Positions 16,794 to 26,938 of a stretch of 64,000 bases of DNA are shown piece after piece (position 1 is the stretch's first letter; every line of letters begins with the position of its first letter). Under the pieces are notes generated by a model. That model did no database searches. It was given only the letters and a program-made list of their open reading frames with translations, and was not told the DNA's origin. Source of the DNA: Sphingomonas arenae (GTDB taxonomy: Bacteria > Pseudomonadota > Alphaproteobacteria > Sphingomonadales > Sphingomonadaceae); the NCBI RefSeq assembly GCF_016924655.1, contig NZ_JAFFJU010000001.1, positions 124,001 through 188,000 on the forward strand, read 5' to 3'. Both the position numbers and the translations under genes were made by a program.

Positions 16794-19115
16794 ATGCTCA
16801 AGCCCGCCTCGCCCGACATCAATGCCCTCAAGGCGCTCGACGAACGTTTGCGTTGGCTCAGCGCATGGACAATCCACAACGCCAATCACCTGCGGGACAG
16901 CGGCGACGGGCTGAAGGTCGGCGGGCACCAGGCGAGTTGCGCATCCATGACCGCGATCATGGCCGCCCTCTACTTTCATGCGCTTGGGCCGAACGACCGG
17001 GTTGCGGTGAAGCCGCATGCCGGACCGGTGCTCCATGCGATCCACTATCTGCTCGGAAGCCAGTCGCGCGAGCAGCTCGAGAACTTTCGCGGCTTCGGTG
17101 GTGCGCAGAGCTACCCCAGCCGCACCAAGGATCGCATCCCGGTCGACTTCTCGACGGGCTCCGTCGGTCTGGGGGTGGCGGTCACCCTCTTCGCCTCGCT
17201 CATCCAGGATTACCTCACCGCGCATGCCATAATGCGCGAGGAGGACCGCGGCCGCTTCGTCGCACTGATCGGCGACGCGGAACTCGACGAAGGAAATATC
17301 TACGAGGCCCTAATCGAGGGCTACAAGCATGACATCCGCAATTGCTGGTGGATCGTCGATTACAATCGCCAGAGCCTCGATGCGACCAGCGCCGACCGCA
17401 TGTTCGAGCGCTTCGACGAGATCTTTCGCTCCTGCGGCTGGCGTACGGTTGAGCTGCGCTACGGTCGCCGCCTGGAAGCCGCGCTGGCGAGCTACGAAGG
17501 CGAGCCCGTCAGGCACTGGCTGGAAGGTCTGCCGAACGCCGACCATAGCGCCTTGCTCTACCAGGGCGGGGCGGCGTGGCGAAAGCGCATGGCGGACGAT
17601 CTTGGCAAGATGGCCGATGCCTTTCTCGCGCGCTACGACGACGACCAGCTGGCGAGCCTCATGGCCGATCTTGGCGGACACTGCATGGAGACGCTGATCG
17701 AGGCATTCACCGAGTGCGCCGACGACACGCCGACGCTCTTCATCGCCTGGACCGTGAAAGGGTTCGGCCTGCCCTTTGCCGGTCACAAGGACAATCATTC
17801 GGGGCTGATGAACCCGACCCAGATGGCGGCTTTCCGGCAAGCCATGAATGTGCAGGAGGGCCAGGAGTGGGAACCCCTGGCTGGCGTGGGCGACAACTCG
17901 CACCCGGGCGTGCAGGCACTCATCGATCAGGCGAAAATCGCGCGGGAGAAGCGCGCTCGCAGCTTCGGCCAGGTCCCGGTCCCTGCCCTGGCCGCACCGA
18001 CGGGCGAGGAGCAATCAACCCAGGCTGCGTTCGGCCGCATCCTGCTCGACCTTGCCAAGGCGGGTGGACCGCTCGCGGACCGGATCGTCACGACTTCTCC
18101 CGACGTCACTGTCTCCACGAACCTTGGCGCGTGGGTGAACCAGCGCGGGCTATTCAAGAGGCGGGAAGCGGCGGACGTGTTTGCGAAGGCAAAGATTGCC
18201 TCGGCGCAGAAATGGTCCGCCACGACCAAGGGGCAGCATATCGAACTCGGCATCGCCGAAAGTAACCTGTTCCTGATGCTTGCTGCCGCGGGTCTGTCTG
18301 GAGACCTGTTTGGTGAGCGGCTGTTCCCGATCGGTACGCTCTACGACCCGTTCATCGCCCGCGGTCTCGATGCATTGAACTACGCCTGCTACCAGGACGC
18401 TCGCTTCCTGCTGGTTGCCACGCCCAGCGGGATCACCCTCGGCCCGGAAGGCGGCGCGCACCAGTCCATCAACCCGCCGCTCATTGCGCTCGGCCAGCCA
18501 GGGCTCCGTCATTACGAGCCGGCTTACGCCGACGAGCTCGCGGCAATGATGGAAGAGGCACTCCGCCTCATTGACGACCCGAAGGGGGAGAGCACTTACC
18601 TTCGGCTGTCTACCCGCAACCTCCGCCAGGTCGAGCGTTCCAACGACCGCTGGAAGGCCGATGCGCTCGCGGGCGCTTATTGGCTGCGCGAGCCCGGGTC
18701 GAGAGCAGAAGCGGCCATCGTCGCAATGGGCGCTGTGATGCCCGAAGCGCTGGCCGCCCATGACGAACTCAGCGCCGACCTCCCAGGCCTTGGCCTGTTG
18801 GCCGTCACCTCCCCCGACCTCCTCCACCGCGATTGGAGCGCTGCGCAAGCTTCCCGCTGGCAAGGCCGCCGCGAATCGAGCCACATCGAGAGCCTGCTCT
18901 CCCGTCTCGGCCCGCAGGCAGGGCTCGTGACCCTGTGCGACGCCGCGCCGGCATCGCTGTCCTGGCTGGGCGGCGTTCTCGGCCAGCGCGTCGCCCCGTT
19001 GGGTGTGGACCGCTTTGGCCAGACCGGCAGCCTTGCCGACCTTTACGCGGCCTACCGGCTCGACGGTGACGCCATCACGGAGGCGATCGCGGAGTTATTG
19101 CTTCAAAACGGATAG
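16794..19115 (+). CDS. Transketolase-like/AceE-like TPP enzyme
   Basis: 773 residues, resembling homodimeric 2-oxoacid dehydrogenase E1 and transketolases. The N-terminal TPP domain has GHQASCASMTAIMAALY, FSTGSVGLGVAVT and GDAELDEGNIYEALIEGYKH with a closing WWIVDYNRQS. The middle pyrimidine domain shows HIELGIAESNLFLMLAAAGLSG. It is about 110 residues shorter than AceE and has no lipoyl partner beside it. It could be a pyruvate/2-oxoacid decarboxylating E1 or a divergent transketolase; substrate unknown. Just downstream is a pair of small paralogous genes of unknown role. Confidence 0.75.
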   Translation: MLKPASPDINALKALDERLRWLSAWTIHNANHLRDSGDGLKVGGHQASCASMTAIMAALYFHALGPNDRVAVKPHAGPVLHAIHYLLGSQSREQLENFRGFGGAQSYPSRTKDRIPVDFSTGSVGLGVAVTLFASLIQDYLTAHAIMREEDRGRFVALIGDAELDEGNIYEALIEGYKHDIRNCWWIVDYNRQSLDATSADRMFERFDEIFRSCGWRTVELRYGRRLEAALASYEGEPVRHWLEGLPNADHSALLYQGGAAWRKRMADDLGKMADAFLARYDDDQLASLMADLGGHCMETLIEAFTECADDTPTLFIAWTVKGFGLPFAGHKDNHSGLMNPTQMAAFRQAMNVQEGQEWEPLAGVGDNSHPGVQALIDQAKIAREKRARSFGQVPVPALAAPTGEEQSTQAAFGRILLDLAKAGGPLADRIVTTSPDVTVSTNLGAWVNQRGLFKRREAADVFAKAKIASAQKWSATTKGQHIELGIAESNLFLMLAAAGLSGDLFGERLFPIGTLYDPFIARGLDALNYACYQDARFLLVATPSGITLGPEGGAHQSINPPLIALGQPGLRHYEPAYADELAAMMEEALRLIDDPKGESTYLRLSTRNLRQVERSNDRWKADALAGAYWLREPGSRAEAAIVAMGAVMPEALAAHDELSADLPGLGLLAVTSPDLLHRDWSAAQASRWQGRRESSHIESLLSRLGPQAGLVTLCDAAPASLSWLGGVLGQRVAPLGVDRFGQTGSLADLYAAYRLDGDAITEAIAELLLQNG

Positions 19116-19198
19116 TCGTTCGGTCGCTGGACCCGGCAGAATCTTCCTACAAGAGTGTTGGGCGCCGGGGGGCGTCCTCCAGCTGTGGGGGATATCGA

Positions 19199-19594
19199 TT
19201 GAACAAGGTCGTTCGTTTTCGCTCGCCGGAGCAGTTCCGGCGTCATGCCGTCGCGCCTGCCACGCCTTTACCGCGACGGCCGATCCGCCGGATCGAACTT
19301 CCGGTCGATGATCCCGTCCTGGCCCCGACGGCAGACGTGCTCCTTCAGCGCATCTCGGACGAACTCGATTTTGCCTGGCGCCAGCTCGACCTCGCCGCTG
19401 CGACCATGGCGCGCGACAACCTGACCTCGATCCGTCACCGGCCCTCGCTGCAGAGCATTGATGTGGTTGGGCAGACCCTCGGACAACTTGCGGTTGTTCT
19501 TCGGTCCTCGCTTCCAGACGAGGCTGTGAGCCGGGTTCCGATGTCCGACCTGCGCGGCAGACTCCAGCGCTGCGGGGGTGTCCGTCAGGCCTGA
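19199..19594 (+). CDS. Hypothetical protein, first of a tandem paralogous pair
   Basis: 131 residues from a TTG start behind a GGGGGAT ribosome site. An Arg/Pro-rich N-terminus is followed by a helical domain: ADVLLQRISDELDFAWRQLDLAA, SIRHRPSLQSIDVVGQTLGQLAVVLRSS and MSDLRGRLQR. The same helical pattern recurs in the next gene, whose ATG overlaps this stop (TGATG). It has no signal peptide and no recognised family. Confidence 0.65.
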   Translation: MNKVVRFRSPEQFRRHAVAPATPLPRRPIRRIELPVDDPVLAPTADVLLQRISDELDFAWRQLDLAAATMARDNLTSIRHRPSLQSIDVVGQTLGQLAVVLRSSLPDEAVSRVPMSDLRGRLQRCGGVRQA

Positions 19595-19986
19595 TGGAAG
19601 GTCCAGGCTCCACTGCCGCGGCACGGGGACAGGCGCGGGTTGACGCGATTCAGGCTGCGGTTCGCGCCGGAGCTGCCCGCCCCTCCATCCGCCGATCCGA
19701 TCCGCCGCCGCTCGACCCGGCTCTGGTCCAGACCGATGATCCATTCGCGCTCCGAGTGGCGGAGGAGCTGGAATATGTCCGGCGGCTCGTGGAGCAGCTG
19801 GGCGATACCCTGGCGTCGGACGGACTGGTGGTGACCCGCTACGGCATGACGCTGCAAAGCGTCGACCTCGCGAGCCAGATCCTTGGCCACCTCGCCACCC
19901 TTATCCGATCGAGCGCGCCTGAGCTGGCGGCACGGCGGATCGGGATGACGGAACTCAAGGCGCGGCTGCTGCGGGGCCCGCTCTGA
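19594..19986 (+). CDS. Hypothetical protein, second of a tandem paralogous pair
   Basis: 130 residues, paralogous to the preceding gene. [45 protein letters not shown] and [11 protein letters not shown] align with the first copy's DELDFAWRQLD, LQSIDVVGQTLGQLAVVLRSS and MSDLRGRL. The N-terminal 40 residues are low-complexity. The one-base overlap indicates co-translation. The pair may form a hetero-oligomer after duplication; function unknown. Confidence 0.65.
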   Translation: MEGPGSTAAARGQARVDAIQAAVRAGAARPSIRRSDPPPLDPALVQTDDPFALRVAEELEYVRRLVEQLGDTLASDGLVVTRYGMTLQSVDLASQILGHLATLIRSSAPELAARRIGMTELKARLLRGPL

Positions 19987-20024
19987 ACTTCCCAAGTGCC
20001 GGCCGCTCGCCTAAGCCCGTCGGC

Positions 20025-20477
20025 ATGGCAGGACGCTATTTCGACGAGTGGAAGATCGGCGATACCGTCGCCCACCCTCTAACCCGCACCGTCACCGAGA
20101 CGGACAACCTCCTCATCTCCACTTTGACCCACAATCCGCAGCCGCTGCACCTGGACGCCCAGGCCGCGGGGGCGAGCGAGTTCCGCCAGATCCTCGTCAA
20201 CAGCTGCTTCACGTTCTCGCTGGCAGTAGGCGTGTCGGTAGCGGAGACCACCATGGGCGTGCTGGTCGCCAACCTCGGCTTTGACGAGGTCAAGTTCCCC
20301 AGGCCCGTGTTCGTCGGCGACACCCTGCGCGTTGAGAGTGAAGTGGTCTCCTTACGCGAAAGCAACTCGCGTCCGACGGCTGGCCTCGTGACTTGGGAGC
20401 ACCGCGCCATCAACCAGCGAGGCGAGACCGTCTGCACGATGAAGCGCACCGCACTGCTCCACCGGAAACCGATATGA
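20025..20477 (+). CDS. MaoC-family hot-dog dehydratase/hydratase
   Basis: 150 residues with a single hot-dog domain. [39 protein letters not shown] contains the conserved hydratase-2 motif with catalytic Asp and His (TDN...HNPQPLHLD). [23 protein letters not shown] follows. It overlaps the CitE-like gene by four bases (ATGA), and such pairs act on mesaconyl-/methylmalyl-type CoA esters. The exact substrate is inferred. Confidence 0.85.
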   Translation: MAGRYFDEWKIGDTVAHPLTRTVTETDNLLISTLTHNPQPLHLDAQAAGASEFRQILVNSCFTFSLAVGVSVAETTMGVLVANLGFDEVKFPRPVFVGDTLRVESEVVSLRESNSRPTAGLVTWEHRAINQRGETVCTMKRTALLHRKPI

Positions 20478-21307
20478 CCGAGCCGCGCAGCTGGCTGTTC
20501 GTCCCCGCCGACAGCGACAAGAAGATCACCAAGGCGCTCGACAGCGAGGCCGATGCGATCATCTTCGACCTAGAAGACAGCGTTGCTCCTGCAAACAAGG
20601 GTCGCGCCCGCGAGATCCTCAAGGGACTGCCTAAACGGAGCGGTGGACCGCAATGGTGGGTCCGGGTGAACCCGCTCCGAACCGACGATCATCGCGCCGA
20701 TCTCGACATCATCGGCATTGCCGACGTCCACGGCATTGTCTTGCCTAAGGCCGAGACCGGCGGTGACGTGGTTGAACTCGCGCATCGGACCGGCACGATC
20801 CCGGTCCACGCCATCGTAACCGAGACAGCCGCCAGCCTGTTCGGCCTGCTCTCCTATCGCGATCCTCGATCCCCTCTCGCGGCCATGAGCTGGGGTGCGG
20901 AGGATCTTTCCGCAGCCCTCGGCGCTGCGTCCAAATATGACGCGGACGGCCAGCTCGGCTTCACCTACCGGATGGCCCGGTCGCTCTGCCTCGCCGGTGC
21001 CGTCGCCGCAAACGTCCAGCCGGTCGATGGCGTATTCGCCAACTTCCGCGACGAAGCCGGCCTTCTCGCGGAGGCGCGCGCCGCCGCCCGCGAAGGATTC
21101 ACCGGCAAGCTCGCCATCCACCCCGCCCAGGTCGCTCCCATCAATGCCGCCTTCACGCCATCGTCGGAGGATCTCGCCCACGCCCGCGCCATCGTCGACG
21201 CGTTCGCCGCACAGCCGGACGCAGGCGTGCTAAGCGTCGGCGGTCGGATGGTCGACAAGCCACACCTCACGCAGGCACAGCGCGTCCTTGAACGGGCCGC
21301 GCGATAA
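20474..21307 (+). CDS. HpcH/HpaI aldolase / CitE-like CoA-ester lyase
   Basis: 277 residues starting at the ATG overlapping the MaoC stop. It shows [17 protein letters not shown], the metal-binding [13 protein letters not shown], a WVRVNPL strand, [14 protein letters not shown] and [15 protein letters not shown], then [16 protein letters not shown]. These are hallmarks of the citrate lyase beta/malyl-CoA lyase family, which cleaves CoA thioesters in an Mg-dependent way. The MaoC neighbour suggests a short-chain dicarboxyl-CoA pathway. Confidence 0.88.
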   Translation: MTEPRSWLFVPADSDKKITKALDSEADAIIFDLEDSVAPANKGRAREILKGLPKRSGGPQWWVRVNPLRTDDHRADLDIIGIADVHGIVLPKAETGGDVVELAHRTGTIPVHAIVTETAASLFGLLSYRDPRSPLAAMSWGAEDLSAALGAASKYDADGQLGFTYRMARSLCLAGAVAANVQPVDGVFANFRDEAGLLAEARAAAREGFTGKLAIHPAQVAPINAAFTPSSEDLAHARAIVDAFAAQPDAGVLSVGGRMVDKPHLTQAQRVLERAAR

Positions 21308-21318
21308 GGAGAGACATC

Positions 21319-22380
21319 ATGGGTACGACCGCAACGGGTTGGGGCACCGAAGCGCCCGACCAGCCGCTCAAGCCCATGACGTTCGATCGGCGCGACCTTC
21401 GTCCCAACGACGTGGCGATCCGCATCAGCCATGCCGGTATCTGTCACAGCGACCTGCACACCTGCCGCAATGACTGGAACAACAGCAAATACCCCATCAT
21501 CCCCGGCCACGAGATCGTCGGAACGGTGACGGCCATCGGGGACGAGGTGACCCGGCACCGGGTCGGCGACACGGTCGCGGTCGGCTGCATGGTCGACAGC
21601 TGCATGGAATGCGACCAGTGCCTGGAAGGCTGGGAGGTATTCTGCCGCAAGGGGTGCGTCCAGACCTACAACGGCGTCGACTACCACGACGGGACCGGTA
21701 CCAAGGGCGGCTACACCGATCACATCGTGGTCCGCGATCATTTCGTCCTGAAGGTGCCGGACGGCATGGACGTCAGCCGCGTCGCTCCGCTGCTGTGCGC
21801 GGGCATCACCACCTACTCTCCCCTTAGGCAGTACAATGTCGGCACCGGGTCGAAGGTCGCTGTGGTCGGCCTTGGCGGGCTGGGCCACATGGGGGTGAAG
21901 CTCGCCGCCGCCATGGGCGCGCACGTGACGATGATCACGACCACCCCCAGCAAGGGCGAGGACGCGCGGGAGCTTGGCGCTCACGACGTGATCATCTCGA
22001 CCGACAAGACGCAGATGAAGGCGGCTCGAACGCGCTTCGATTTCATCCTCAACACCATTCCGGTCAGCCACGAGATCGATCCTTACCTGCAGCTCCTCGG
22101 ACGGTCGGGGCGGATGGTGATCGTCGGAGCGCTCAACGAAATGCCGGGCTTCGTCGGTGGCAACCTCGTCTGGTGGAACCGCGCGGTCGGCGGCTCGGCC
22201 ATCGGCGGCATCCCCGAAACGCAGGAGATGCTGGACTTCTGCGCCGCCAAGGACATCTATCCGGAGGTCGAATTCATCCGCATGGACGAGGTCAACCATG
22301 CCTACGACCGGCTGCTGAAGAACGACGTCCGCTACCGATTCGTCATCGACATGAACACGCTGGAGAAAGCGACCGCATGA
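21319..22380 (+). CDS. Zinc-dependent NAD(P)-alcohol dehydrogenase (YahK/CAD type)
   Basis: 353 residues. The catalytic zinc ligands are in GICHSDLHT and PGHEIVGTV, and the structural-zinc loop is [17 protein letters not shown] (four Cys). The cofactor-binding glycine motif is [17 protein letters not shown]. The [16 protein letters not shown] stretch is typical of the cinnamyl-alcohol-dehydrogenase-like branch, which reduces aldehydes broadly. RBS AAGGAGA. It overlaps the acs gene by four bases (ATGA). Confidence 0.9.
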   Translation: MGTTATGWGTEAPDQPLKPMTFDRRDLRPNDVAIRISHAGICHSDLHTCRNDWNNSKYPIIPGHEIVGTVTAIGDEVTRHRVGDTVAVGCMVDSCMECDQCLEGWEVFCRKGCVQTYNGVDYHDGTGTKGGYTDHIVVRDHFVLKVPDGMDVSRVAPLLCAGITTYSPLRQYNVGTGSKVAVVGLGGLGHMGVKLAAAMGAHVTMITTTPSKGEDARELGAHDVIISTDKTQMKAARTRFDFILNTIPVSHEIDPYLQLLGRSGRMVIVGALNEMPGFVGGNLVWWNRAVGGSAIGGIPETQEMLDFCAAKDIYPEVEFIRMDEVNHAYDRLLKNDVRYRFVIDMNTLEKATA

Positions 22381-24305
22381 GCCACGCCGTCCACCCGGTC
22401 CCGGAGCATTTCAAGGCCCGGATCGGGCCGGACGAACTCAAGGCGCTACGCCACCTGGCTGACTGCGGCGAGGACGTCTTCTGGCTGCAGCAGGCCGTCC
22501 GTCTCGACTGGTTCCGCGAGCCCACCCACGCCGGTGACTGGTCATTCCACAAGGACGACTTCCACATCCGCTGGTATGCCGACGGGCAGCTGAACCTCTC
22601 CGTCAATTGCCTTGACCGGCACCTCGCGGAGCGCGGCCACAGAACCGCCCTCATCTTCGAAGGCGACGAGCCGGGTGAGGGTCGCATCCTCACCTACCGT
22701 GAGCTGCACGAAGAGACCTGTCGCTTCGCCAACCTGCTGAAGGAACAGGGCATCGGCCGCGGCGACCGGGTCATGATCTACATGCCGATGATCCCGGAGG
22801 CAGCCGCAGCCATGCTCGCCTGCGCCCGGATCGGCGCGGTGCACAGCGTCGTCTTCGGCGGCTTCTCTCCCGAGAGCCTTGCCGGCCGTATCGAGGATTG
22901 CGGCGCCCGCGCCGTCATCACCGCCGATCAAGGCGTGCGGGGCAGCAAGACCATTCCGCTCAAGGCCAATGTCGACGCCGCGCTTGCCATGAGCCGAGGC
23001 ATTGAGACGATGATCGTCGTCACGCGTACGGGCGCGGACGTACCGATGGTCGAGGGTCGTGACCTCTCCTACTCGGCCGTGCGCGACAGACTGCCGGTCA
23101 AGTGCGAGCCCGAAGTGATGGACGCCGAGGACCCCCTCTTCATCCTCTACACGTCCGGCTCGACCGGCAAGCCCAAGGGCGTCGTCCACACCACGGGCGG
23201 ATACAGCGTCTGGGCGGCGACCACCTTCGACTGGATCTTCGGCTGCGAGGACAGCGACATCTTCTGGTGCACCGCCGACGTCGGCTGGATCACCGGCCAC
23301 ACCTATGTCGTCTACGGTCCGCTGATGAACGGCGCGACCAGCGTCATGTTCGACGGTGTCCCCAACTACCCCGACTTCGGCCGCTTCTGGGAGACGTGCG
23401 ACCGGCTCGGCGTCACCATCTTCTACACCGCGCCCACCGCCATCCGCGCCCTGATGCGGGAGGGCGACGCGCCGGTGAAACGCCACTCGCGCGCCTCGCT
23501 CCGCCTGCTCGGCACCGTCGGGGAGCCGATCAACCCCGAAGCATGGGAGTGGTACTACCATGTGGTCGGCGACGGCCGCTGCCCGATTGTCGACACGTGG
23601 TGGCAGACCGAGACCGGCGGTGCGCTCATCTCGCCCCTGCCCGGCGCGGTGGACCTGAAGCCCGGCTCCGCCACTTTCCCGCTGCCTGGCATCCGACCGG
23701 TGCTGGTCGACGCACATCATCGCGAACTCCAAGGCGCAGCGAGCGGCAACCTCTGCCTCGCGGGCTCATGGCCCGGCCAGATGCGCACCGTCTGGGGCGA
23801 TCACGAGCGCTTCTTCCAGACCTACTTCACGGCCTACCCCGGCATGTACTTCACCGGCGACGGCTGCCGCCGCGACGAGGACGGCTATTACTGGATCACC
23901 GGCCGGGTCGACGACGTGATCAACGTTTCCGGCCACCGCGTCGGCACGGCGGAGGTCGAAAGCGCCATCGTGGAGCATGCGCAGGTTGCCGAAGCGGCCG
24001 TCGTCGCCGTGCCCCACGACATCAAGGGCCAGGCGATCCAAGCCTTTGTCACGCTCAACGCCGGCACGGAGGGCAGCGACGCGCTCAAGGCCGAGATCAA
24101 CGCCGAGGTGCGCAAGCACATCGGCGCCCTTGCCATTCCCGAACGCATCCAGTTCGCCCCCGCCCTCCCCAAGACCCGCAGCGGCAAGATCATGCGGCGC
24201 ATCCTCCGCAAGATCGCGGAAGGCGAGTTCGGCGCGCTCGGCGACACGAGCACGCTGGCCGATCCGGGGGTGGTCGAGCAATTGGTTGCCGGGCGCAAAG
24301 CTTAA
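22377..24305 (+). CDS. acs: Acetyl-CoA synthetase
   Basis: 642 residues, the usual Acs length, starting at the ATG overlapping the dehydrogenase stop. AMP-binding motif [15 protein letters not shown] (about residue 258), [30 protein letters not shown], and the C-terminal hinge and lysine motif [16 protein letters not shown] whose lysine is the usual acetylation-controlled residue. It converts acetate, ATP and CoA to acetyl-CoA. Together with the aldehyde/alcohol dehydrogenase before it, it could process acetaldehyde-derived carbon. Confidence 0.93.
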   Translation: MSHAVHPVPEHFKARIGPDELKALRHLADCGEDVFWLQQAVRLDWFREPTHAGDWSFHKDDFHIRWYADGQLNLSVNCLDRHLAERGHRTALIFEGDEPGEGRILTYRELHEETCRFANLLKEQGIGRGDRVMIYMPMIPEAAAAMLACARIGAVHSVVFGGFSPESLAGRIEDCGARAVITADQGVRGSKTIPLKANVDAALAMSRGIETMIVVTRTGADVPMVEGRDLSYSAVRDRLPVKCEPEVMDAEDPLFILYTSGSTGKPKGVVHTTGGYSVWAATTFDWIFGCEDSDIFWCTADVGWITGHTYVVYGPLMNGATSVMFDGVPNYPDFGRFWETCDRLGVTIFYTAPTAIRALMREGDAPVKRHSRASLRLLGTVGEPINPEAWEWYYHVVGDGRCPIVDTWWQTETGGALISPLPGAVDLKPGSATFPLPGIRPVLVDAHHRELQGAASGNLCLAGSWPGQMRTVWGDHERFFQTYFTAYPGMYFTGDGCRRDEDGYYWITGRVDDVINVSGHRVGTAEVESAIVEHAQVAEAAVVAVPHDIKGQAIQAFVTLNAGTEGSDALKAEINAEVRKHIGALAIPERIQFAPALPKTRSGKIMRRILRKIAEGEFGALGDTSTLADPGVVEQLVAGRKA

Positions 24306-24373
24306 GCAGATTTATAACCATCCGAGCATAAGATCGCTGTCACGCCTTCACTGAGGTGTGAAAGGAAGATCAG

Positions 24374-24979
24374 GTGCGACACTCAACGGGCCTGGAGAGG
24401 GAGGTGCCTCCCTCACTCCAGCCGAGGAGCGCACGAAGACCAGTGGCGTTGGTCGGCTTCGTCGTGAGGGAGGATGGAAGCTCCTCCGCGTTTCAGTTGC
24501 AGAACCTATCCTACGACGGGTGCGGGATCCTTTGCGATCTGTAGCTCCGGGTCGGCGAGTTCGTGCGCGTGTCGGTCCTGAACCGCGGCATGCTGAAGGC
24601 GGAAGTCCGATGGTCGGATCAAGGCCGGGCCGGACTGCTCTTCGGAGATGAGGGCGCAGCAGGCGTCCTGCAGAAGACGCGTCGTTTCGAGCGGCTTCTC
24701 GTCAACGCCGACGTCCACATGCGGCGGCCGAATGGCACAGCCTACCGGGTCAGGGTCTATGACGTATCACCGGAGGGCTGCGGCGTCGACGATCTCGACC
24801 GGTACCGGCTGGACGAGTCTGTGTGGATTCGGTTCGAGGGCCTGGAGCCGCTCGAGACGAAACTGCGGTGGCGGTCCAACTTCCGCGCGGGCCTCCGATT
24901 TGTCCGGCCGATCCACCCTGCCGTCTTCGAACTGCTCGCCAGACGCTTGAAGCTGGAGGGCAAGCTCCAGGCGGAGTGA
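24374..24979 (+). pseudogene. Tandem PilZ-domain protein interrupted by an amber codon
   Basis: A GTG at 24374 with an AAGGAAG ribosome site opens a frame encoding 56 residues of a first PilZ-like domain (RSARRPVALVGFVV..., LQNLSYDGCGI). It then meets TAG at 24542-24544 and continues in the same frame without another stop to 24979, through the rest of that domain (VGEFVRVSVLNRGMLKAEVRW) and a second PilZ-like domain (HMRRPNGTAYRVRVYDVSPEGCGV...). The second half could be translated from a GTG at 24563. A single TAG in an otherwise intact reading frame suggests a recent nonsense mutation or a sequence error. PilZ domains bind c-di-GMP. Confidence 0.65.
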
Positions 24980-25090
24980 GCGCGGGATCACGCAGAGCTT
25001 CTGGCCCGGCTTCGGACTCCGGTGGCTAAGGCCTGTTGCTGACCGCGGCCGCTCTTCGAAGCGCCCGACCTGCTCCGCCCGGCCTTATTT

Positions 25091-25936
25091 TCAGAGGACT
25101 TGCGTCCTGACGATCATCGTCCGAACGAGTGCGGGATAAAAGGTCACCACTCCGCGCACTGCCTTGCCCGTGGCGTCCCGAGCCGGTTCGCCGATCTTTC
25201 GACCCTTAACGGCATTGCAGACCGCTCGCTCGAAGTCGCTGTTCTCCAATCCGGAAACCGAGCTGCAACGCTCCACCACACCATCGGCGTCGATCACCAG
25301 ATAGTGAGCCAATTGGACAGGCCCCTTTGGGAACGGAAAGCGACGAAGCTCGGCTTGCGGGATCAGGTCTCGCCTCTGGTCCACCCGTGGGCGGCGTCCG
25401 CCGGGCGTGAATTGTGCGGGATCCGCTCCCCATTCGGTCAGCTGCTCCGCCTCGCAACGGCGGAAGGCCGTGATTGCCTCCTTGGCTTGGGGAAGTGGCA
25501 GGGGACCGAACTTGCCCAGGTCACCTGCAATCGACAGTTCGCGCCCCGCCCCGATGGCATCCACGACCTCGTTCGAGAGCCCAGCCAGGTTCGCAGAAGG
25601 AGGCGCAGAGTTCTCCGAGGGGAAGACCACCACGTAGGTGCTGGCTGCTGTGCGGCCATCGACCTTCAGAACCGCCTCCTGCGGAACACGGAGTTGAGCC
25701 CGCTTGAACTTGTCCGCCATGATGGACAGCGAATACGAGTCGGTCCCCACGTCGGTTTCCAGGCTGAATCGAACTTGGCCAGGAGTCGTGAACGTTCGCT
25801 CAAGCCGGCACTCTCCCTCCGACACCTGCAAATTCCAACGACCATCCGGCACGCTTGCGGGTGCGGAAGAGGGGAAGAGGCATGGGACGGCGAGGATCGC
25901 CGGGATGAGACGTAGATTCCTGAACCGGCTGCTCAC
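25091..25936 (-). CDS. Exported protein with TonB C-terminal-like domain
   Basis: 281 residues from the GTG at 25936, which has an AGGGAGA ribosome site and gives a proper signal peptide (RLIPAILAVPCLFPSSAPASV). A beta-rich middle resembles periplasmic invasion-associated-like domains. The C-terminal 90 residues (FPFPKGPVQLAHYLVIDADGVVERCSSVSGLENSDFERAVCNAVKGRKIGEPARDATGKAVRGVVTF, in pieces) match the TonB-C pattern found in stand-alone sphingomonad proteins. It lacks a membrane anchor for a true energy transducer. It lies just downstream of the disrupted comM. Confidence 0.65.
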   Translation of the reverse strand: MSSRFRNLRLIPAILAVPCLFPSSAPASVPDGRWNLQVSEGECRLERTFTTPGQVRFSLETDVGTDSYSLSIMADKFKRAQLRVPQEAVLKVDGRTAASTYVVVFPSENSAPPSANLAGLSNEVVDAIGAGRELSIAGDLGKFGPLPLPQAKEAITAFRRCEAEQLTEWGADPAQFTPGGRRPRVDQRRDLIPQAELRRFPFPKGPVQLAHYLVIDADGVVERCSSVSGLENSDFERAVCNAVKGRKIGEPARDATGKAVRGVVTFYPALVRTMIVRTQVL

Positions 25937-25993
25937 GTTAGTCTCCCTAAGTTGATGGAAAGCCGCGTGGAATCGGGCAGATGACTGGCGCAC

Positions 25994-26864
25994 TCACGCC
26001 CGCGGCGGCTGCCGGCGGTAGCTCAGCGCCTCCGCCACATGCAGACGCCCGACCTGCTCCGCCCCGGCCAGGTCCGCGATCGTGCGGGACACGCGCAGCA
26101 CCCGGTGGAACCCGCGCGCGCTGAGCCGCATCGCGGCCGCAGCATCCGCCAGCAGCTTCCGCCCCGGTTCGTCGGGCGTCGCGACCGCGTCGAGCAGCTC
26201 GCCGTCCGCCTCGGCGTTCGTCCTCGGTCCGTGTCCGTTGTAGCGCCGCGATTGCAGCTCCCGCGCCGCGGCAACACGTTGTGCCACGTCCGCGCTTCCC
26301 TCCGCCGGCGGCGGCAGCGTCAGGTCGGCCGCGCTCACACCCTGCACCTCGACATGGAGGTCGATACGATCGAGCATCGGGCCGGACACCTTGGCCTGAT
26401 AGTCCGCCGCACACTTGGGTGCCCGACTGCAGGCAAGCGCGGGGTCACCTAGGTGCCCGCAGCGGCAAGGGTTCATCGCCGCGATCAGCTGCACCCGCGC
26501 GGGGAAGGTCACGTGGCTGTTCGCCCGGGCGACGCTGACCGTCCCCGTCTCCAGGGGCTGGCGCAGCGAGTCGAGCACCGTCCGCTGGAACTCCGGCAGC
26601 TCGTCCAGGAACAGCACGCCCAGGTGCGCCATGCTGATCTCCCCCGGCCGCACCTTCAGCCCGCCGCCGACCAGCGCCGGCATGGACGCGCTGTGGTGCG
26701 GCGATCGGAACGGCCGCCGCCGCGTCATCCGGCCGCCCTCCAGCTGCCCCGCGACGCTTGCCACCATCGACACCTCCAGCGCCTCGCCCGGGCTCAGCGG
26801 CGGCAGGATCCCCGGCAGGCACGAGGCCAGCAGCGACTTGCCCGCGCCCGGCGGCCCACTCATC
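25994..26864 (-). pseudogene. comM: comM (Mg-chelatase-like AAA+ ATPase), 3' fragment
   Basis: About 290 codons of the C-terminal part of ComM/YifB, a hexameric branch-migration helicase that integrates DNA during natural transformation. The fragment begins exactly at MSGPPGAGKS (Walker A) and keeps FRSPHHSASMPALVGGG, the Walker B GVLFLDELPEF, the sensor AAMNPCRCG, DRIDLHVEV and a C-terminal Mg-chelatase domain. Upstream of Walker A the frame runs into island sequence that is antisense to the recombinase. The missing N-terminal half is at 40916-41550 on the same strand, so a once-intact gene was split by the island. It is predicted non-functional. Confidence 0.93.
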
Positions 26865-26890
26865 AGCCCGTAGGGAACTTGGAGGACCGC
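26848..26890. other. attL: left island/chromosome junction in comM
   Basis: comM sequence (GCGGCCCACTCATC on the plus strand) meets island sequence (CCGTAGGGAACTTGGAG) through the shared core AGC at 26865-26867. The island-side arm is the inverted partner of the arm at attR: read from the core outward, GGGCATCCCTTGAAC-type bases match at 12 of 18 positions. This dyad is as expected for a serine-recombinase attP. Confidence 0.85.
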
Positions 26891-26938
26891 GATTGCCCCC
26901 GACCACTGGCGGGGGAACCGTCGGCACTCGGAGGAACC

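Noticed and set aside
20965-22299. A 444-codon antisense frame over the CitE-like and alcohol dehydrogenase genes
   Set aside because: It is His/Asp/Val-rich shadow translation spanning two well-supported genes, with no domain signature.
24542-24544. Genetic recoding of TAG as sense
   Set aside because: Many intact genes in the window end in TAG, so suppression is unlikely; mutation or sequence error is simpler.
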